Assembly (NCBI RefSeq): GCF_030865425.1
Contig: NZ_JAVFCB010000004.1
Span: 124,001 to 188,000 of the forward strand
Reading direction: 5' to 3'
Length of the DNA stretch: 64,000 nucleotides
From: Microbacterium capsulatum
Lineage (GTDB): Bacteria; Actinomycetota; Actinomycetes; Actinomycetales; Microbacteriaceae
Both the position numbers and the translations under genes were made by a program. Positions 17,725-26,727 of this stretch are shown here, one piece after another (position 1 is the first letter of the stretch; every line of letters begins with the position of its first letter). The notes under the pieces were generated by a model. The model saw nothing but the letters and a program-made list of their open reading frames with translations. It had not been told where the DNA came from and searched no databases.

Positions 17725-18615
17725 ATGACGGACGCGAGCATTCCCGAGACCTACGTGCGCGAGCGCGCGACGGACGGGCGCAAGGATCTGCGCTATCCGC
17801 CCGCGCCCGAAGCGCTCGCGGTGCCCGCCTACGACAACCACTGCCACCTGGAGATCGCCGACGGCGACGTCGGCCTGAGCCTCGCCGAGCAGCTCGACCG
17901 TGCCGAGGCTGTCGGGATCCTCGGTGTCGTGCAGGCGTCCGGTGACATCGAGTCGTCCCGCTGGGCGGTCGCCGCGGCCGAGGCGGATCCGCGCGTGCTC
18001 GCGGCCGTCGCGATCCACCCGAACGACGCGCCGGCGTACGCCGGGGCCGGGGCGCTCGACGAGGCGATCGCCGTCATCGACGAGCTCGCCGCGCACCCGC
18101 GCACGAGGGCGATCGGCGAGACCGGGCTCGACTACTTCCGCACCGAGGAGCCCGGCCGCGCGGCCCAGCAGGCCTCGTTCGAGGCGCACATCGCGCTGGC
18201 GAAGAAGCACGGCCTGGCCCTGCAGATCCACGACCGCGACGCGCACGACGACGTCCTCGCGACCCTGGCCCGGCTCGGCGCCCCCGCGCGCACGGTGTTC
18301 CACTGCTTCTCCGGCGATGACGCGATGGCCCGGATCTGCGGCGACGCCGGCTACTACCTGTCGTTCGCCGGGAACATCACGTTCAAGAACGCGCAGAACC
18401 TCCGCGACGCGCTCGCGGTGACCCCGCGGGAGCGGATCCTCGTGGAGACCGACGCGCCGTTCCTCACGCCTGCGCCGTTGCGCGGCCGCCCGAATGCGCC
18501 GTACCTGATCCCGATCACGCTGCGCTTCATGGCCGCCGAGCTCGGCGTCGACGTCGACGAACTCGCGGCGCGGGTCGCCGCGAACACGCTCGAGGTCTAC
18601 GGCTCGTTCGCCTGA
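17725..18615 (+). CDS. TatD-family metal-dependent hydrolase
   Basis: 296-residue TatD-type DNase/amidohydrolase-fold enzyme. Metal ligands are visible as the His39/His41 pair in DNHCHLE, the Glu of AIGETGLDYF, the His of LQIHDRDAHDD and HCFSGD, and the Asp of LVETDAPFL. The family has 3'-5' exonuclease activity in characterised members. The start ATG 17725 lies 11 bases after metG, a linkage common in actinobacteria and firmicutes. Its last 19 bases overlap the convergent MFS gene on the other strand. Confidence 0.93.
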   Translation: MTDASIPETYVRERATDGRKDLRYPPAPEALAVPAYDNHCHLEIADGDVGLSLAEQLDRAEAVGILGVVQASGDIESSRWAVAAAEADPRVLAAVAIHPNDAPAYAGAGALDEAIAVIDELAAHPRTRAIGETGLDYFRTEEPGRAAQQASFEAHIALAKKHGLALQIHDRDAHDDVLATLARLGAPARTVFHCFSGDDAMARICGDAGYYLSFAGNITFKNAQNLRDALAVTPRERILVETDAPFLTPAPLRGRPNAPYLIPITLRFMAAELGVDVDELAARVAANTLEVYGSFA

Positions 18616-19892
18616 ACCTCGCGGCGAGCGTCCTCATCGAGCATCGGCGGCGCAGCCGCGAGGTGCGAGACCGACCGCCAGACGAGCACGAGCGTGAGTC
18701 CTGAGCCGACGAACGCGAACCACCACGGCGCCGTGAGGCCCCAGGTCTGGGCGATCGCACCGCCCAGCGCCTGGCCGATCACCATTCCGCCGAACACGCC
18801 GATCATGTTCACGGATCCGATCCGCCCCTGCAGTTCGAGGGGGACGAGCCGCTGGCGGACCGTGGTGGAGATCGTGGCCCACACGAACGCGTAGGCGCCG
18901 AACACGCCGAGGATCACGAGCGCCGCGGCGCCCGCCGTCGTCACCGCCATCGCCAGGTGCGTCAGCACCTCGAGCGTCAGGCAGACCCGCATGAGCAGCG
19001 CGAATGAGAGGCGCCGCTGCATCCAGCCGAAGGTCAGCGTCGCGAGAATCCCGCCCACCGCGGACGCCGTGGTCAGCGCCGCGTAGCCGACCGGCCCCAT
19101 GTGCAGGTGCTCCGTCGCGTAGAGCACGAGGATGCTCCACGGGGCGGCCCAGGTGATGTTGAACGTGAGGATGATCAGCACGAGCGTGCGCACCGGCGGG
19201 TTGCGCCACAGCCAGCGGATCCCCTCGGCGATGTCGGTGTGCACGGCGGTGCGCGGCTTCGCGGCGCTCTCCCGGGTGGCGCTATCCCGGAGCGGGACCG
19301 GCGTCTTCGCGATGCGCGAGACGAGCGCGACCGCGAGCAGCACGCAGAGCACCTGGACGAGGAACGGCCAGAAGGATCCGATCGCGAAGAGGAAGGCGCC
19401 CAGCGGCGGCCCGCCGAGCTGGTTCGCGACGAGGTAGCCGAACTGCAGGCGGGCGTTGCCGAGGCCGAGATCCTCCGGCCGCACCGTCATCGGCAGCAGG
19501 GTGTTGTTCGCGGAGTTCACGAACACCTCGGCCGTGCCGTAGAGGAAGGTGACGACGAGGACCAGCGCGATCGTCGCGTGCCCGGTCAGCAGGAAGACGC
19601 AGAGGGTCAGCACCACGAGCCCGCGCAGGGCGTTGCCGAGCATCACCAGGCGGCGGCGGTCGAAACGGTCCGCGATCGCACCGGCGTGCAGGCCGAACAG
19701 CAGCCACGGCAGGAACTGCATCATCGCGCCCGCGGCGACGAGCGCGGGCGAGTCCGACATCGAGGCGATGAGCAGGGGAGCGGCCGCGAGCGCGACGCCG
19801 TCGCCGACGTTGCTCGTCCAGAACGAGGCGATCAGCCAGCGGAAGTCGACGCCCATCCGGCGGGGTGCGATGAGTTCGCCGAGGGAGGGCAC
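18597..19892 (-). CDS. MFS transporter (EntS/MFS_3-like)
   Basis: 431-residue major facilitator with about 12 membrane helices. The loop 2-3 motif appears as [21 protein letters not shown] near residues 71-91. The arrangement resembles the enterobactin-exporter/MFS_3 subgroup, usually predicted to export small molecules. Start GTG 19892, 6 bases after TAGGAT (leaderless). It lies on the opposite strand inside the metG-tatD-rsmA-ispE block and overlaps the tatD 3' end by 19 bp. The substrate is unknown. Confidence 0.88.
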   Translation of the reverse strand: MPSLGELIAPRRMGVDFRWLIASFWTSNVGDGVALAAAPLLIASMSDSPALVAAGAMMQFLPWLLFGLHAGAIADRFDRRRLVMLGNALRGLVVLTLCVFLLTGHATIALVLVVTFLYGTAEVFVNSANNTLLPMTVRPEDLGLGNARLQFGYLVANQLGGPPLGAFLFAIGSFWPFLVQVLCVLLAVALVSRIAKTPVPLRDSATRESAAKPRTAVHTDIAEGIRWLWRNPPVRTLVLIILTFNITWAAPWSILVLYATEHLHMGPVGYAALTTASAVGGILATLTFGWMQRRLSFALLMRVCLTLEVLTHLAMAVTTAGAAALVILGVFGAYAFVWATISTTVRQRLVPLELQGRIGSVNMIGVFGGMVIGQALGGAIAQTWGLTAPWWFAFVGSGLTLVLVWRSVSHLAAAPPMLDEDARREVQANEP

Positions 19893-19898
19893 CCGTCG

Positions 19899-19904
19899 AT
19901 CCTA
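19899..19904 (-). promoter_or_regulatory. -10 box of the MFS gene, leaderless type
   Basis: TAGGAT on the minus strand, followed by 6 bases and the GTG at 19892. Confidence 0.5.
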
Positions 19905-19936
19905 GGGGTGGGGCGGAGATACAGGAGAATGGGGGG

Positions 19937-20779
19937 ATGACCGTCTCCCTGCTCGGCGCCGCCGACATCCGCCGGCTCGCGGCCGAACTCGATGTGACGC
20001 CCACCAAGAAGCTCGGCCAGAACTTCGTCGTCGACGCCAACACGGTGCGCAAGATCGTGCAGGCCGCGGCGGTGCAGGAGTCCGAGCGGGTCGTCGAGAT
20101 CGGCCCGGGGCTCGGATCCCTCACCCTCGCGATCCTGGAGACCGGCGCGCGCGTCACCGCGGTCGAGATCGATCACCGCCTCGCGGCCCGGCTGCCGCAG
20201 ACGGCCCTCGACCGCGGGGTCCCCGACGGCGCGCTGACCGTGGTCGATGCGGACGCGATGCGCGTCACCGAGCTGCCGGGCGAGCCGTCCGTGCTCGTGG
20301 CGAACCTGCCGTACAACGTGTCAGTGCCGGTGCTGCTGCACTTCCTCGAGACGTTCCCGTACCTCGCCCGGGGCGTGGTCATGGTGCAGGCCGAGGTCGC
20401 CGAACGCCTCGCCGCGAAGCCCGGATCGAAGATCTACGGCGCGCCGAGCGTGAAGGCCGCCTGGTACGGCCCGTGGAAGCTGAGCGGCACGGTGTCGCGC
20501 CAGGTGTTCTGGCCGGTGCCGAACGTGGACAGCCTTCTGGTCGGGTTCCACCGCGATCCCGAGCCGCGCGGCTCGGAGGCGGAGCGGATCCGGACGTTCC
20601 AGATCGTCGACGCCGCCTTCAACCAGCGCCGGAAGATGCTGCGCCAAGCCCTCTCCGGCGTGTTCGGCAGCTCCGCCGAGGCGACGGCCGCCCTCGAGGC
20701 GGCGGGGGTCGCGCCGACCGCCCGGGGCGAGGATCTCACGGTCGAGGACTACCACCGGATCGCACGGATCGACGCGTGA
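19937..20779 (+). CDS. rsmA: 16S rRNA (A1518/A1519) dimethyltransferase RsmA
   Basis: 280-residue KsgA/RsmA methyltransferase that dimethylates two adjacent adenosines in helix 45 of 16S rRNA during small-subunit maturation. Visible are [10 protein letters not shown] near residue 24-33, motif [11 protein letters not shown] near 54-63, the acidic motif [10 protein letters not shown], and the catalytic motif [11 protein letters not shown] (about 124-132). Length is typical. The start ATG 19937 follows a G-rich run and GGAG. In relatives it lies between tatD and ispE, as here once the inserted genes are ignored. Confidence 0.97.
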   Translation: MTVSLLGAADIRRLAAELDVTPTKKLGQNFVVDANTVRKIVQAAAVQESERVVEIGPGLGSLTLAILETGARVTAVEIDHRLAARLPQTALDRGVPDGALTVVDADAMRVTELPGEPSVLVANLPYNVSVPVLLHFLETFPYLARGVVMVQAEVAERLAAKPGSKIYGAPSVKAAWYGPWKLSGTVSRQVFWPVPNVDSLLVGFHRDPEPRGSEAERIRTFQIVDAAFNQRRKMLRQALSGVFGSSAEATAALEAAGVAPTARGEDLTVEDYHRIARIDA

Positions 20780-20835
20780 GGATCGCGTCGTGAGGCGCCG
20801 GGGCGACGGCGTGGAACCGCGGCCGGACAAAAGTC

Positions 20836-20870
20836 GTGCCCTCTCGGGATCCGGGTTCCCGAGAGGGCAC
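20836..20870. terminator. Bidirectional-looking hairpin terminator after rsmA
   Basis: A perfect 14-bp stem, GTGCCCTCTCGGGA with its complement, and a 7-base loop. It lies between the convergent rsmA and DUF998-like genes, 57 bases after the rsmA stop. A weak T/C-rich tail follows on the plus strand and AAAA precedes it, so it could serve both directions. Confidence 0.75.
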
Positions 20871-20940
20871 ATCTCCTTCGACTGAAGGTGCCTTCAGATC
20901 GATCGAGTCCCCAGGCCCGACCGACGTTCTCATCTGAGAA

Positions 20941-21624
20941 CTAGACTGTAACACCGGAATATCGTGTCCCCCAAATGGGGGACAAAAGTTTTTGTTGAGA
21001 ATTTGCTGAGAATCCGGTGGGAACGGCGCGTGTGAACCGCTTCACCCGCATCTCGAGCACATGCAGCCAGGTGATGACCGACCCGAAGGCCATGGCCTCG
21101 AAGACCGTGAGGGTGAGCACCCCGGTGATCAATCCCGCTATCCCGAGCACCAGGACGACGACCGCTCCGGTGGCGATCCGGTCGAGCGCGCGGGACAGTC
21201 CGCGCAGGTAGAGACTGTGCACCAGCAGGAGCCCGGCGGAGGAGGCGAGGGCTCCGTTCGCCGCCCGCTCGTGCGCGAAGACGCTGAGCGAGAGCGGCAG
21301 CACGCCGACCATGATGAGGCTCGCGCCGAGGGTGGCGATGAGCAGCGGCACGAGGGTGAGAACACGCGTCCGAGCCCGGAATATCGCGGGAGAAGCACCT
21401 CGCAGGCCCAGGCTCACAGGCACCGCGGAGAGGGCGATCATCGCCCCGGCCGTGATCGCGCCGACGTTGAAAAGGGCGCTCGAACCGTCGCGCATCGCCC
21501 CCAGGCGGCTGAAGCAGGACAGCCACCAGCGGGGGTCGGCGGTCGTCAGTGCGGCCGCGAGAATGGCCGCACAGAGCACGAACGCCGCAAGAAGGACGAA
21601 CGGAATGCGCGGGTGCCAGTTCAT
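20941..21624 (-). CDS. DUF998-like integral membrane protein
   Basis: 227 residues with about six hydrophobic helices and a basic C-terminal tail. The segment WWLSCFSRLGAMRDGSSALF followed by NVGAITAGAMI resembles the DUF998 family of unknown function. ATG 21624 is chosen because AGGAC lies 5-9 bases upstream and the first membrane helix begins at once; the frame runs on far upstream only as an open shadow. The gene is convergent with rsmA across a strong hairpin. A TAAGAT box (21739 to 21734) about 110 bases upstream may be its promoter. Confidence 0.72.
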   Translation of the reverse strand: MNWHPRIPFVLLAAFVLCAAILAAALTTADPRWWLSCFSRLGAMRDGSSALFNVGAITAGAMIALSAVPVSLGLRGASPAIFRARTRVLTLVPLLIATLGASLIMVGVLPLSLSVFAHERAANGALASSAGLLLVHSLYLRGLSRALDRIATGAVVVLVLGIAGLITGVLTLTVFEAMAFGSVITWLHVLEMRVKRFTRAVPTGFSANSQQKLLSPIWGTRYSGVTV

Positions 21625-21840
21625 GACTGTCCTGTCGCCATACGCTCGAGCGAATGCACAGGACGGGTCTGGATCCGCACTCGGGTGAGCGTTGATCGAA
21701 CGCGGATCGGGCTCGGTCTGCGTTTGGCGCCTCATCTTAGCCAACCCTTGGAAGGACGGCGAGAGAGACGGGCGCGAGCGGCCGCCGTGTCGAGCCCCGA
21801 ACCGCGCGGAACGGCAAGGACCGGATCCGCCCATCACCGC

Positions 21841-21846
21841 TAACCT
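21841..21846 (+). promoter_or_regulatory. -10 box of second aldo/keto reductase, leaderless type
   Basis: TAACCT, 6 bases before the GTG at 21853. Confidence 0.45.
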
Positions 21847-21852
21847 GGGACC

Positions 21853-22917
21853 GTGACCGAGCAGCGCTTCCGCCCCGACGTCCTCGACATCCACCGCCCG
21901 TACACGGCCGCCGCGGACCGGTACGAGCGCGCGCACTTCCGCCAGGTCGGGACCTCCGGGCTGTACCTGCCGGCGATCTCGCTGGGGCTGTGGTGGAACT
22001 TCGGCGACAACATCCCGCTGGACAACCAGCGGGCCCTCCTGCGGCACGCGTTCGACCGCGGCATCACGCACTTCGACCTCGCGAACAACTACGGCCCGCC
22101 CTACGGCTCGGCGGAGAAGAACTTCGGCCGGATCTTCGCGGAGGACTTCAAGCCCTACCGCGACGAGCTGATCATCTCGTCGAAGGCCGGGTGGGACATG
22201 TGGCCGGGCCCCTACGGCGACCTGGGCAGCCGCAAGTACATCCTGGCGAGCGCCGAGCAGTCCCTGACCCGGATGGGGCTGGACCACGTCGACATCTTCT
22301 ACTCGCACCGGGTCGACCCGATCACCCCCGTGGAGGAGACGATCGGCGCGCTGGACACCCTGGTCCGCCAGGGCAAGGCGCGCTACGTCGGCATCTCCTC
22401 GTACTCCGCGGAGCGCACCGAGGCCGCCGTCGACGTCGCCCGCGAGCTGGGCACCCCGCTCGTGATCCACCAGCCGTCCTATTCGATGCTGAACCGCTGG
22501 GTGGAGGACGGCCTGACCGACACCCTCCGCGAGGAGGGCCTCGGCGCGATCGCGTTCACGCCGCTCGCGCAGGGGCTGCTCACCGACAAGTACCTCGGCG
22601 GCGGCGTCGCGGAGCGGGCCCAGAAGCGCGGATCCCTGCCCGACCGGCCGCTCAGCGTCGAGGGCCTGGCGACTCTGCGCGCCCTGAACGAGGTCGCCCG
22701 CGAGCGCGGCCAGAGCCTCGCGCAGCTCGCTCTGCAGTGGGTGCTCCGCGACGGCGTCGTGGCCTCGGCCCTCATCGGCGCCTCGCGCCCCGCGCAGCTC
22801 GACGAGAACCTCGCCGCGCTCGACGCCCCCGCGCTCACCGCGGAGCAGCTGGCCCGGATCGACATGATCGCCGGCGGGATCGACGTCGACCTGTGGTCCG
22901 TCTCCTCGGAGCTCTGA
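21853..22917 (+). CDS. Aldo/keto reductase (YghZ / L-glyceraldehyde-3-phosphate reductase type)
   Basis: 354-residue aldo/keto reductase of the AKR14 (YghZ, MgrA) type. The catalytic tetrad is Asp75, Tyr80, Lys111 and His152 in the contexts HFDLANNYGPPYGSAE, SSKAGWDMWPGPYG and YSHRVDP. The GPPYGSAE and MWPGPYG segments are hallmarks of this subgroup, whose members reduce L-glyceraldehyde 3-phosphate and methylglyoxal. ispE follows 27 bases after the stop, so the two may be co-transcribed, although their functions are not obviously linked. Confidence 0.93.
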   Translation: MTEQRFRPDVLDIHRPYTAAADRYERAHFRQVGTSGLYLPAISLGLWWNFGDNIPLDNQRALLRHAFDRGITHFDLANNYGPPYGSAEKNFGRIFAEDFKPYRDELIISSKAGWDMWPGPYGDLGSRKYILASAEQSLTRMGLDHVDIFYSHRVDPITPVEETIGALDTLVRQGKARYVGISSYSAERTEAAVDVARELGTPLVIHQPSYSMLNRWVEDGLTDTLREEGLGAIAFTPLAQGLLTDKYLGGGVAERAQKRGSLPDRPLSVEGLATLRALNEVARERGQSLAQLALQWVLRDGVVASALIGASRPAQLDENLAALDAPALTAEQLARIDMIAGGIDVDLWSVSSEL

Positions 22918-22944
22918 TCCGATGATCGTCGCGGGGGCCGGCTC

Positions 22945-23871
22945 GTGACCCGCGTGCGCGTCCGCGCGCCCGGCAAGATCAATCTCTTCCTCGGTGTCGG
23001 CTCGATCGACGGGGACGGCTACCACGCGCTGTCGACCGTGTTCCAGGCGGTCTCGCTGTACGAGGACGTCATCGCGACCCCGTCCGACGACTTCACCCTC
23101 TCCGTGTCGGGGGTCGACGATCCGTCGACGGTCCCGCTCGACGACCGCAACCTCGCGCTGCGCGCCGCGAAGGTCCTCGCCGCCGCCACCGGGCATGACG
23201 GCGGCGTGCACCTCGAGATCCGCAAGAGCGTTCCGGTCGCCGGCGGGATGGGCGGCGGATCCGCGGACGCGGCCGCGGCGCTGGTCGCGTGCAACGAGCT
23301 CTGGCGCACGGGTCTCAGTCACGACCGGCTTCACGAGCTGGGCGCGAGGCTCGGCGCCGACGTGCCCTTCGCCCTGGCCGGCGGCACCGCCGTGGGCACC
23401 GGACGCGGCGACGTGCTGACGCCGGCACTCGCCCGCGGCCGCTACGAGTGGGTGCTGATCACCGACGACGAGGGCCTGTCCACGCCGGCCGTGTACCGGG
23501 CGTTCGACGTCGTCCGGGCCGAGAGCGGAGCGCGGCTCGCCGACGACCCGCTGGACCCGTTCGAGGTGCCACCGTCGTTCTTCGAGGCGCTGCTCACCGG
23601 CGACCCCGAGCAGTTCGCACCCTGCCTGCGCAACCAGCTCGAGGCGGGATCCTTCCGGCTCCGCCCGTCGCTCGAGGACACGATCGAGGCGGGGGTGGCC
23701 GCAGGCGCGCTCGCCGGCATCGTCTCCGGATCGGGCCCGACGATCGCCCTGCTCTGCGCGGACGCGCGCGCCGCGGACCGGATCGCGGAACGGATGCGGG
23801 CGCGCGACTGCACGGTGCGGCGGGCGTACGGTCCGGTGCGCGGCGCGCACATCGTGGAATCGGACGCCTGA
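22945..23871 (+). CDS. ispE: 4-diphosphocytidyl-2-C-methyl-D-erythritol kinase IspE
   Basis: 308-residue GHMP kinase that phosphorylates CDP-methylerythritol in the MEP pathway of isoprenoid synthesis. The N-terminal APGKINLFLGV stretch with the conserved Lys, the ATP-binding PVAGGMGGGSADAAAAL motif (about residues 93-109) and the C-terminal SGSGPTIALL are all present. GTG 22945 is used; no convincing -10 box lies before it, consistent with read-through from the aldo/keto reductase gene. Confidence 0.95.
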   Translation: MTRVRVRAPGKINLFLGVGSIDGDGYHALSTVFQAVSLYEDVIATPSDDFTLSVSGVDDPSTVPLDDRNLALRAAKVLAAATGHDGGVHLEIRKSVPVAGGMGGGSADAAAALVACNELWRTGLSHDRLHELGARLGADVPFALAGGTAVGTGRGDVLTPALARGRYEWVLITDDEGLSTPAVYRAFDVVRAESGARLADDPLDPFEVPPSFFEALLTGDPEQFAPCLRNQLEAGSFRLRPSLEDTIEAGVAAGALAGIVSGSGPTIALLCADARAADRIAERMRARDCTVRRAYGPVRGAHIVESDA

Positions 23872-23929
23872 GCGCCGACGCGCCGCATGCCTCCCGTGCC
23901 GCCACGTGCGCGGCGGAGGCGGCTGACCC

Positions 23930-23961
23930 CATAATGGGAACGTCCATGTGACCGTGCACAT
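23930..23961 (+). promoter_or_regulatory. Promoter and operator of the lacI-type gene
   Basis: CATAAT (23930-23935) fits a -10 box. It is followed by the imperfect palindrome ATGTGACCGTGCACAT (23946-23961), which has the same length and outer bases as the palindrome before mmsA. Its position at the expected transcription start suggests autoregulation. GAGGAGG at 23963-23969 is the ribosome binding site. Confidence 0.6.
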
Positions 23962-23975
23962 CGAGGAGGCTCCGC

Positions 23976-24989
23976 ATGCCGACCTCCTCCGCGCACGCCC
24001 GGATGCCGAGCATCCGTGACGTCGCCCGCCTCGCGGGGGTGTCGCACCAGACCGTCTCCCGGGTGCTGAACGACCATCCCAGCATCCGTCCGGAGACGAA
24101 GGAGCGGGTGCTCGACGCGATCCGCGTCCTCGACTACCGGCCCAACGTCGCCGCGCGCGCACTCGCGACCAGCCGCTCGCGCACGCTCGGGCTGCTCTCG
24201 GCGACGACGGGGGAGTTCGGGCCGACCTCCTCGATCGCCGCGATCGAGGACGCGGCCAGGGCGGAGGGGTACTCGATCAGCACGCTCAACCTGCCGGAGA
24301 CCACGCCGGAGGCGATCGGCCAGGCGGTGCGCCAGCTCGTGCGGGAGTCCGTGGACGGGCTCGTCGTGCTCGCCCCGCAGGTGCGCGTGTTCAACGTGCT
24401 GCGCGGGCTCGCCGTCTCGGTGCCGTTCGTGAGCCTGCAGACCGCGTCCGGATCGGACGGGGTGAGCCTCTCCGCGGATCAGGTGGCCGGCGCCCGGATG
24501 ATCACCGAGTACCTGATCGGGCTCGGGCACGAGGACATCCTGCATCTGGCCGGACCGCAGGACTGGATCGAGGCGGAGTCGCGGATGCGTGGGTACCTCG
24601 ATGCGCTGCGCGACGCCGACCTGCCGACGTTCGCCCCGATCCGCGGCGACTGGACGGCGGACTTCGGCTACTTCGCCGGGCAGGAGCTCGCCCGGCGGCG
24701 GGATTTCACGGCCGTCTTCGCGGGCAACGACCTGATGGCGATCGGGCTCATGCACGGCTTCAGGGACGCCGGGCTGCGGATCCCGATCGACGTGAGCGTG
24801 GTCGGCTTCGACGACATCCCGGTGGCCGCGCACATCGCGCCGCCGTTGACCACGGTGCACCAGGACTTCCCGGAGCTGGGCCGGCGCGCGGTGCAGATCC
24901 TGCTCGCCGAGATCCGCGGAGAGGACGTTCCCGTGTTCGGGCCGGTCGTCCCCGTGCTCTGCGGGCGCGAGTCCGCCGCATCACGGTAG
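23976..24989 (+). CDS. LacI-family transcriptional regulator
   Basis: 337 residues. The N-terminal LacI helix-turn-helix with hinge spans residues about 10-65 (SIRDVARLAGVSHQTVSRVLN), followed by a periplasmic-binding-protein-like sugar-sensing domain ending in VGFDDIPVAAHIAPPLTTVHQD. A GAGGAGG ribosome binding site is 6 bases from the ATG. The downstream mmsA-mmsB-chvE genes and the matching operators before both transcription units indicate that it represses the monosaccharide ABC transporter and itself. The inducer is probably the transported sugar or its phosphate. Confidence 0.95.
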   Translation: MPTSSAHARMPSIRDVARLAGVSHQTVSRVLNDHPSIRPETKERVLDAIRVLDYRPNVAARALATSRSRTLGLLSATTGEFGPTSSIAAIEDAARAEGYSISTLNLPETTPEAIGQAVRQLVRESVDGLVVLAPQVRVFNVLRGLAVSVPFVSLQTASGSDGVSLSADQVAGARMITEYLIGLGHEDILHLAGPQDWIEAESRMRGYLDALRDADLPTFAPIRGDWTADFGYFAGQELARRRDFTAVFAGNDLMAIGLMHGFRDAGLRIPIDVSVVGFDDIPVAAHIAPPLTTVHQDFPELGRRAVQILLAEIRGEDVPVFGPVVPVLCGRESAASR

Positions 24990-25012
24990 AGACACGAAAA
25001 CCGCGGCGGCAC

Positions 25013-25067
25013 TTGACACTGCCGGAGCGCCCGATGCACCATGTAACCCGATGTGAACGGTCACATC
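25013..25067 (+). promoter_or_regulatory. Promoter and LacI-type operator of the mmsAB-chvE operon
   Basis: TTGACA (25013-25018) is a perfect -35 box; CACCAT at 25037, after an 18-base gap, is a weak -10. The perfect palindrome GATGTGAACGGTCACATC (25050-25067, arms of 7 bp around ACGG) covers the start of transcription. A half site ATGTAAC lies at 25041. The palindrome has the central CG typical of LacI-family sites and matches the one upstream of the lacI gene. Confidence 0.72.
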
Positions 25068-25094
25068 GGACGGAATCTGGCTCGAAGGAGATCC

Positions 25095-26663
25095 GTGAGC
25101 GAAACGACGACGTTGCCGACCGTGGCAGGCCCCATCCTGGAGATGCGGTCGATCACCAAGGAGTTCCCGGGCGTCAAGGCCCTCTCCGACGTCTCGATCA
25201 CTGTGCGCACCGGTGAGGTGCACGCCATCTGCGGCGAGAACGGCGCAGGCAAGTCCACCCTGATGAAGGTGCTCTCCGGGGTGTACCCGTTCGGCAGCTA
25301 CGACGGGGAGATCCTGCTCTACGGGCAGGAGCAGCGGTTCAAGGACATCGCCGCGAGCGAGCATGCCGGGATCGTGATCATCCACCAGGAGCTCGCGCTC
25401 ATCCCCGAGCTGTCGATCACCGAGAACATCTTCCTCGGCAACGAGATCCGCCGCGGCGCCCGCATCGACTGGACGGCGCAGAAGCAGCGCACGGTCGAGC
25501 TCCTCGCCCGGGTCGGGCTCCGCGAGGATCCCGACGTCGCGATCAAGCACCTCGGCGTCGGCAAGCAGCAGCTCATCGAGATCGCGAAGGCGCTCAACAA
25601 GGACGTCAAGCTCCTGATCCTCGACGAGCCGACCGCCGCGCTCAACGAGAACGACTCGCAGCACCTGCTCGACCTGATCCTGGGCCTGAAGGCCAAGGGC
25701 ATCACGTCGATCATCATCAGCCACAAGCTCAACGAGATCGAGCAGATCGCCGACGAGATCACCATCATCCGCGACGGCCGCACGGTCGAGACGCTCGACA
25801 TCGGCCGAGGGGAGATCAACGAGGACCGCATCATCCGCGGGATGGTCGGCCGCTCCCTGGAGAGCCGGTATCCCGACCGCACCCCCGAGATCGGCGACGT
25901 GTTCTTCGAGGTGAAGGACTGGTGGGTGCGCCACCCCTCGGTCTCCGAGCGCATGGTCGTGAAGGGCTCGAGCATCGAGGTCCGCCGCGGCGAGGTGGTC
26001 GGCATCGCCGGCCTCATGGGCGCCGGCCGCACCGAGTTCGCGATGAGCATCTTCGGCCGCTCCTACGGGCAGTTCCTCTCCGGCACGATCGTCAAGGACG
26101 GCCGCGAGATCGCGATCCCGGACGTGCGCAGCGCGATCCGGCACGGCCTCGCCTACGTGAGCGAGGACCGCAAGGTGCTGGGCCTGAACCTGCTCGACTC
26201 GATCAAGCGCTCGATCGTGTCGGCCAAACTGGGCAAGATCGCCCGGCGCGGCGTCGTGAACGGCCTCGAGGAGACCCAGGTCGCCGAGCGGTTCCGGAAG
26301 TCCCTGCGCATCAAGACGCCCACCGTCGACCAGGGCGTCGGCACGCTCTCCGGCGGCAACCAGCAGAAGGTCGTGCTGGCGAAATGGATGTTCACGGATC
26401 CGGATCTGCTGATCCTCGACGAACCCACCCGCGGCATCGACGTCGGCGCCAAGTACGAGATCTACGCGATCATCAACGAGCTCGCCGCCCAGGGCAAGGG
26501 CGTCATCGTCATCTCCAGCGAACTGCCCGAGCTGCTGGGCATGTCCGACCGCATCTACACCGTCTTCGAGGGGCGCGTCACCGACTGCCTCCCCGCCCAC
26601 GACGCCACCCCGGAGGCGCTCATGCGCAGCATGACCTCCCTGACTCAGAAGGCATCCGCATGA
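25095..26663 (+). CDS. mmsA: Multiple-monosaccharide ABC transporter, ATP-binding protein
   Basis: 522-residue tandem-ATPase subunit of a carbohydrate-uptake (CUT2) ABC transporter. The first nucleotide-binding domain has Walker [10 protein letters not shown] (47-55) and [14 protein letters not shown]. The second has the usual degenerate Walker A region [10 protein letters not shown], the signature LSGGNQQK and [13 protein letters not shown]. The best match in memory is MmsA (GguA) for xylose, arabinose or galactose type sugars. GTG 25095 follows GAAGGAG by 4 bases. The stop overlaps the ATG of a 21-codon mini-ORF, and its last codons are duplicated 62 bp downstream. Confidence 0.94.
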   Translation: MSETTTLPTVAGPILEMRSITKEFPGVKALSDVSITVRTGEVHAICGENGAGKSTLMKVLSGVYPFGSYDGEILLYGQEQRFKDIAASEHAGIVIIHQELALIPELSITENIFLGNEIRRGARIDWTAQKQRTVELLARVGLREDPDVAIKHLGVGKQQLIEIAKALNKDVKLLILDEPTAALNENDSQHLLDLILGLKAKGITSIIISHKLNEIEQIADEITIIRDGRTVETLDIGRGEINEDRIIRGMVGRSLESRYPDRTPEIGDVFFEVKDWWVRHPSVSERMVVKGSSIEVRRGEVVGIAGLMGAGRTEFAMSIFGRSYGQFLSGTIVKDGREIAIPDVRSAIRHGLAYVSEDRKVLGLNLLDSIKRSIVSAKLGKIARRGVVNGLEETQVAERFRKSLRIKTPTVDQGVGTLSGGNQQKVVLAKWMFTDPDLLILDEPTRGIDVGAKYEIYAIINELAAQGKGVIVISSELPELLGMSDRIYTVFEGRVTDCLPAHDATPEALMRSMTSLTQKASA

Positions 26664-26727
26664 GCGATTCACCGTACTCGATGACCACAGTGCTGGTTTC
26701 ACGGACCCAGAAGGCATCCGCATGAGC
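26646..26727 (+). repeat. 20-bp direct repeat bracketing the mmsA-mmsB junction
   Basis: CAGAAGGCATCCGCATGAGC occurs at 26646-26665 and again at 26708-26727, 62 bp apart. Each copy encodes QKASA, a stop, and an overlapping ATGAGC start. The first copy ends mmsA and the second starts mmsB, so the junction has been duplicated with 42 bp of unrelated sequence between. Confidence 0.9.
26660..26725 (+). CDS. 21-residue mini-ORF between mmsA and mmsB
   Basis: ATG 26660 overlaps the mmsA TGA, and the TGA at 26723 overlaps the mmsB ATG. The encoded peptide ends in TQKASA, the same as the end of MmsA, so it arises from the duplicated junction. It preserves translational coupling of the operon across the insertion. 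Whether it makes a functional peptide is unknown; it may only carry ribosomes to mmsB. Confidence 0.3.
   Translation: MSDSPYSMTTVLVSRTQKASA

Noticed and set aside
20941..24162. A 1,073-codon minus-strand frame
   Set aside because: Only its last 227 codons, from ATG 21624, form a real membrane protein. The upstream part is antisense to the aldo/keto reductase, ispE and lacI genes.
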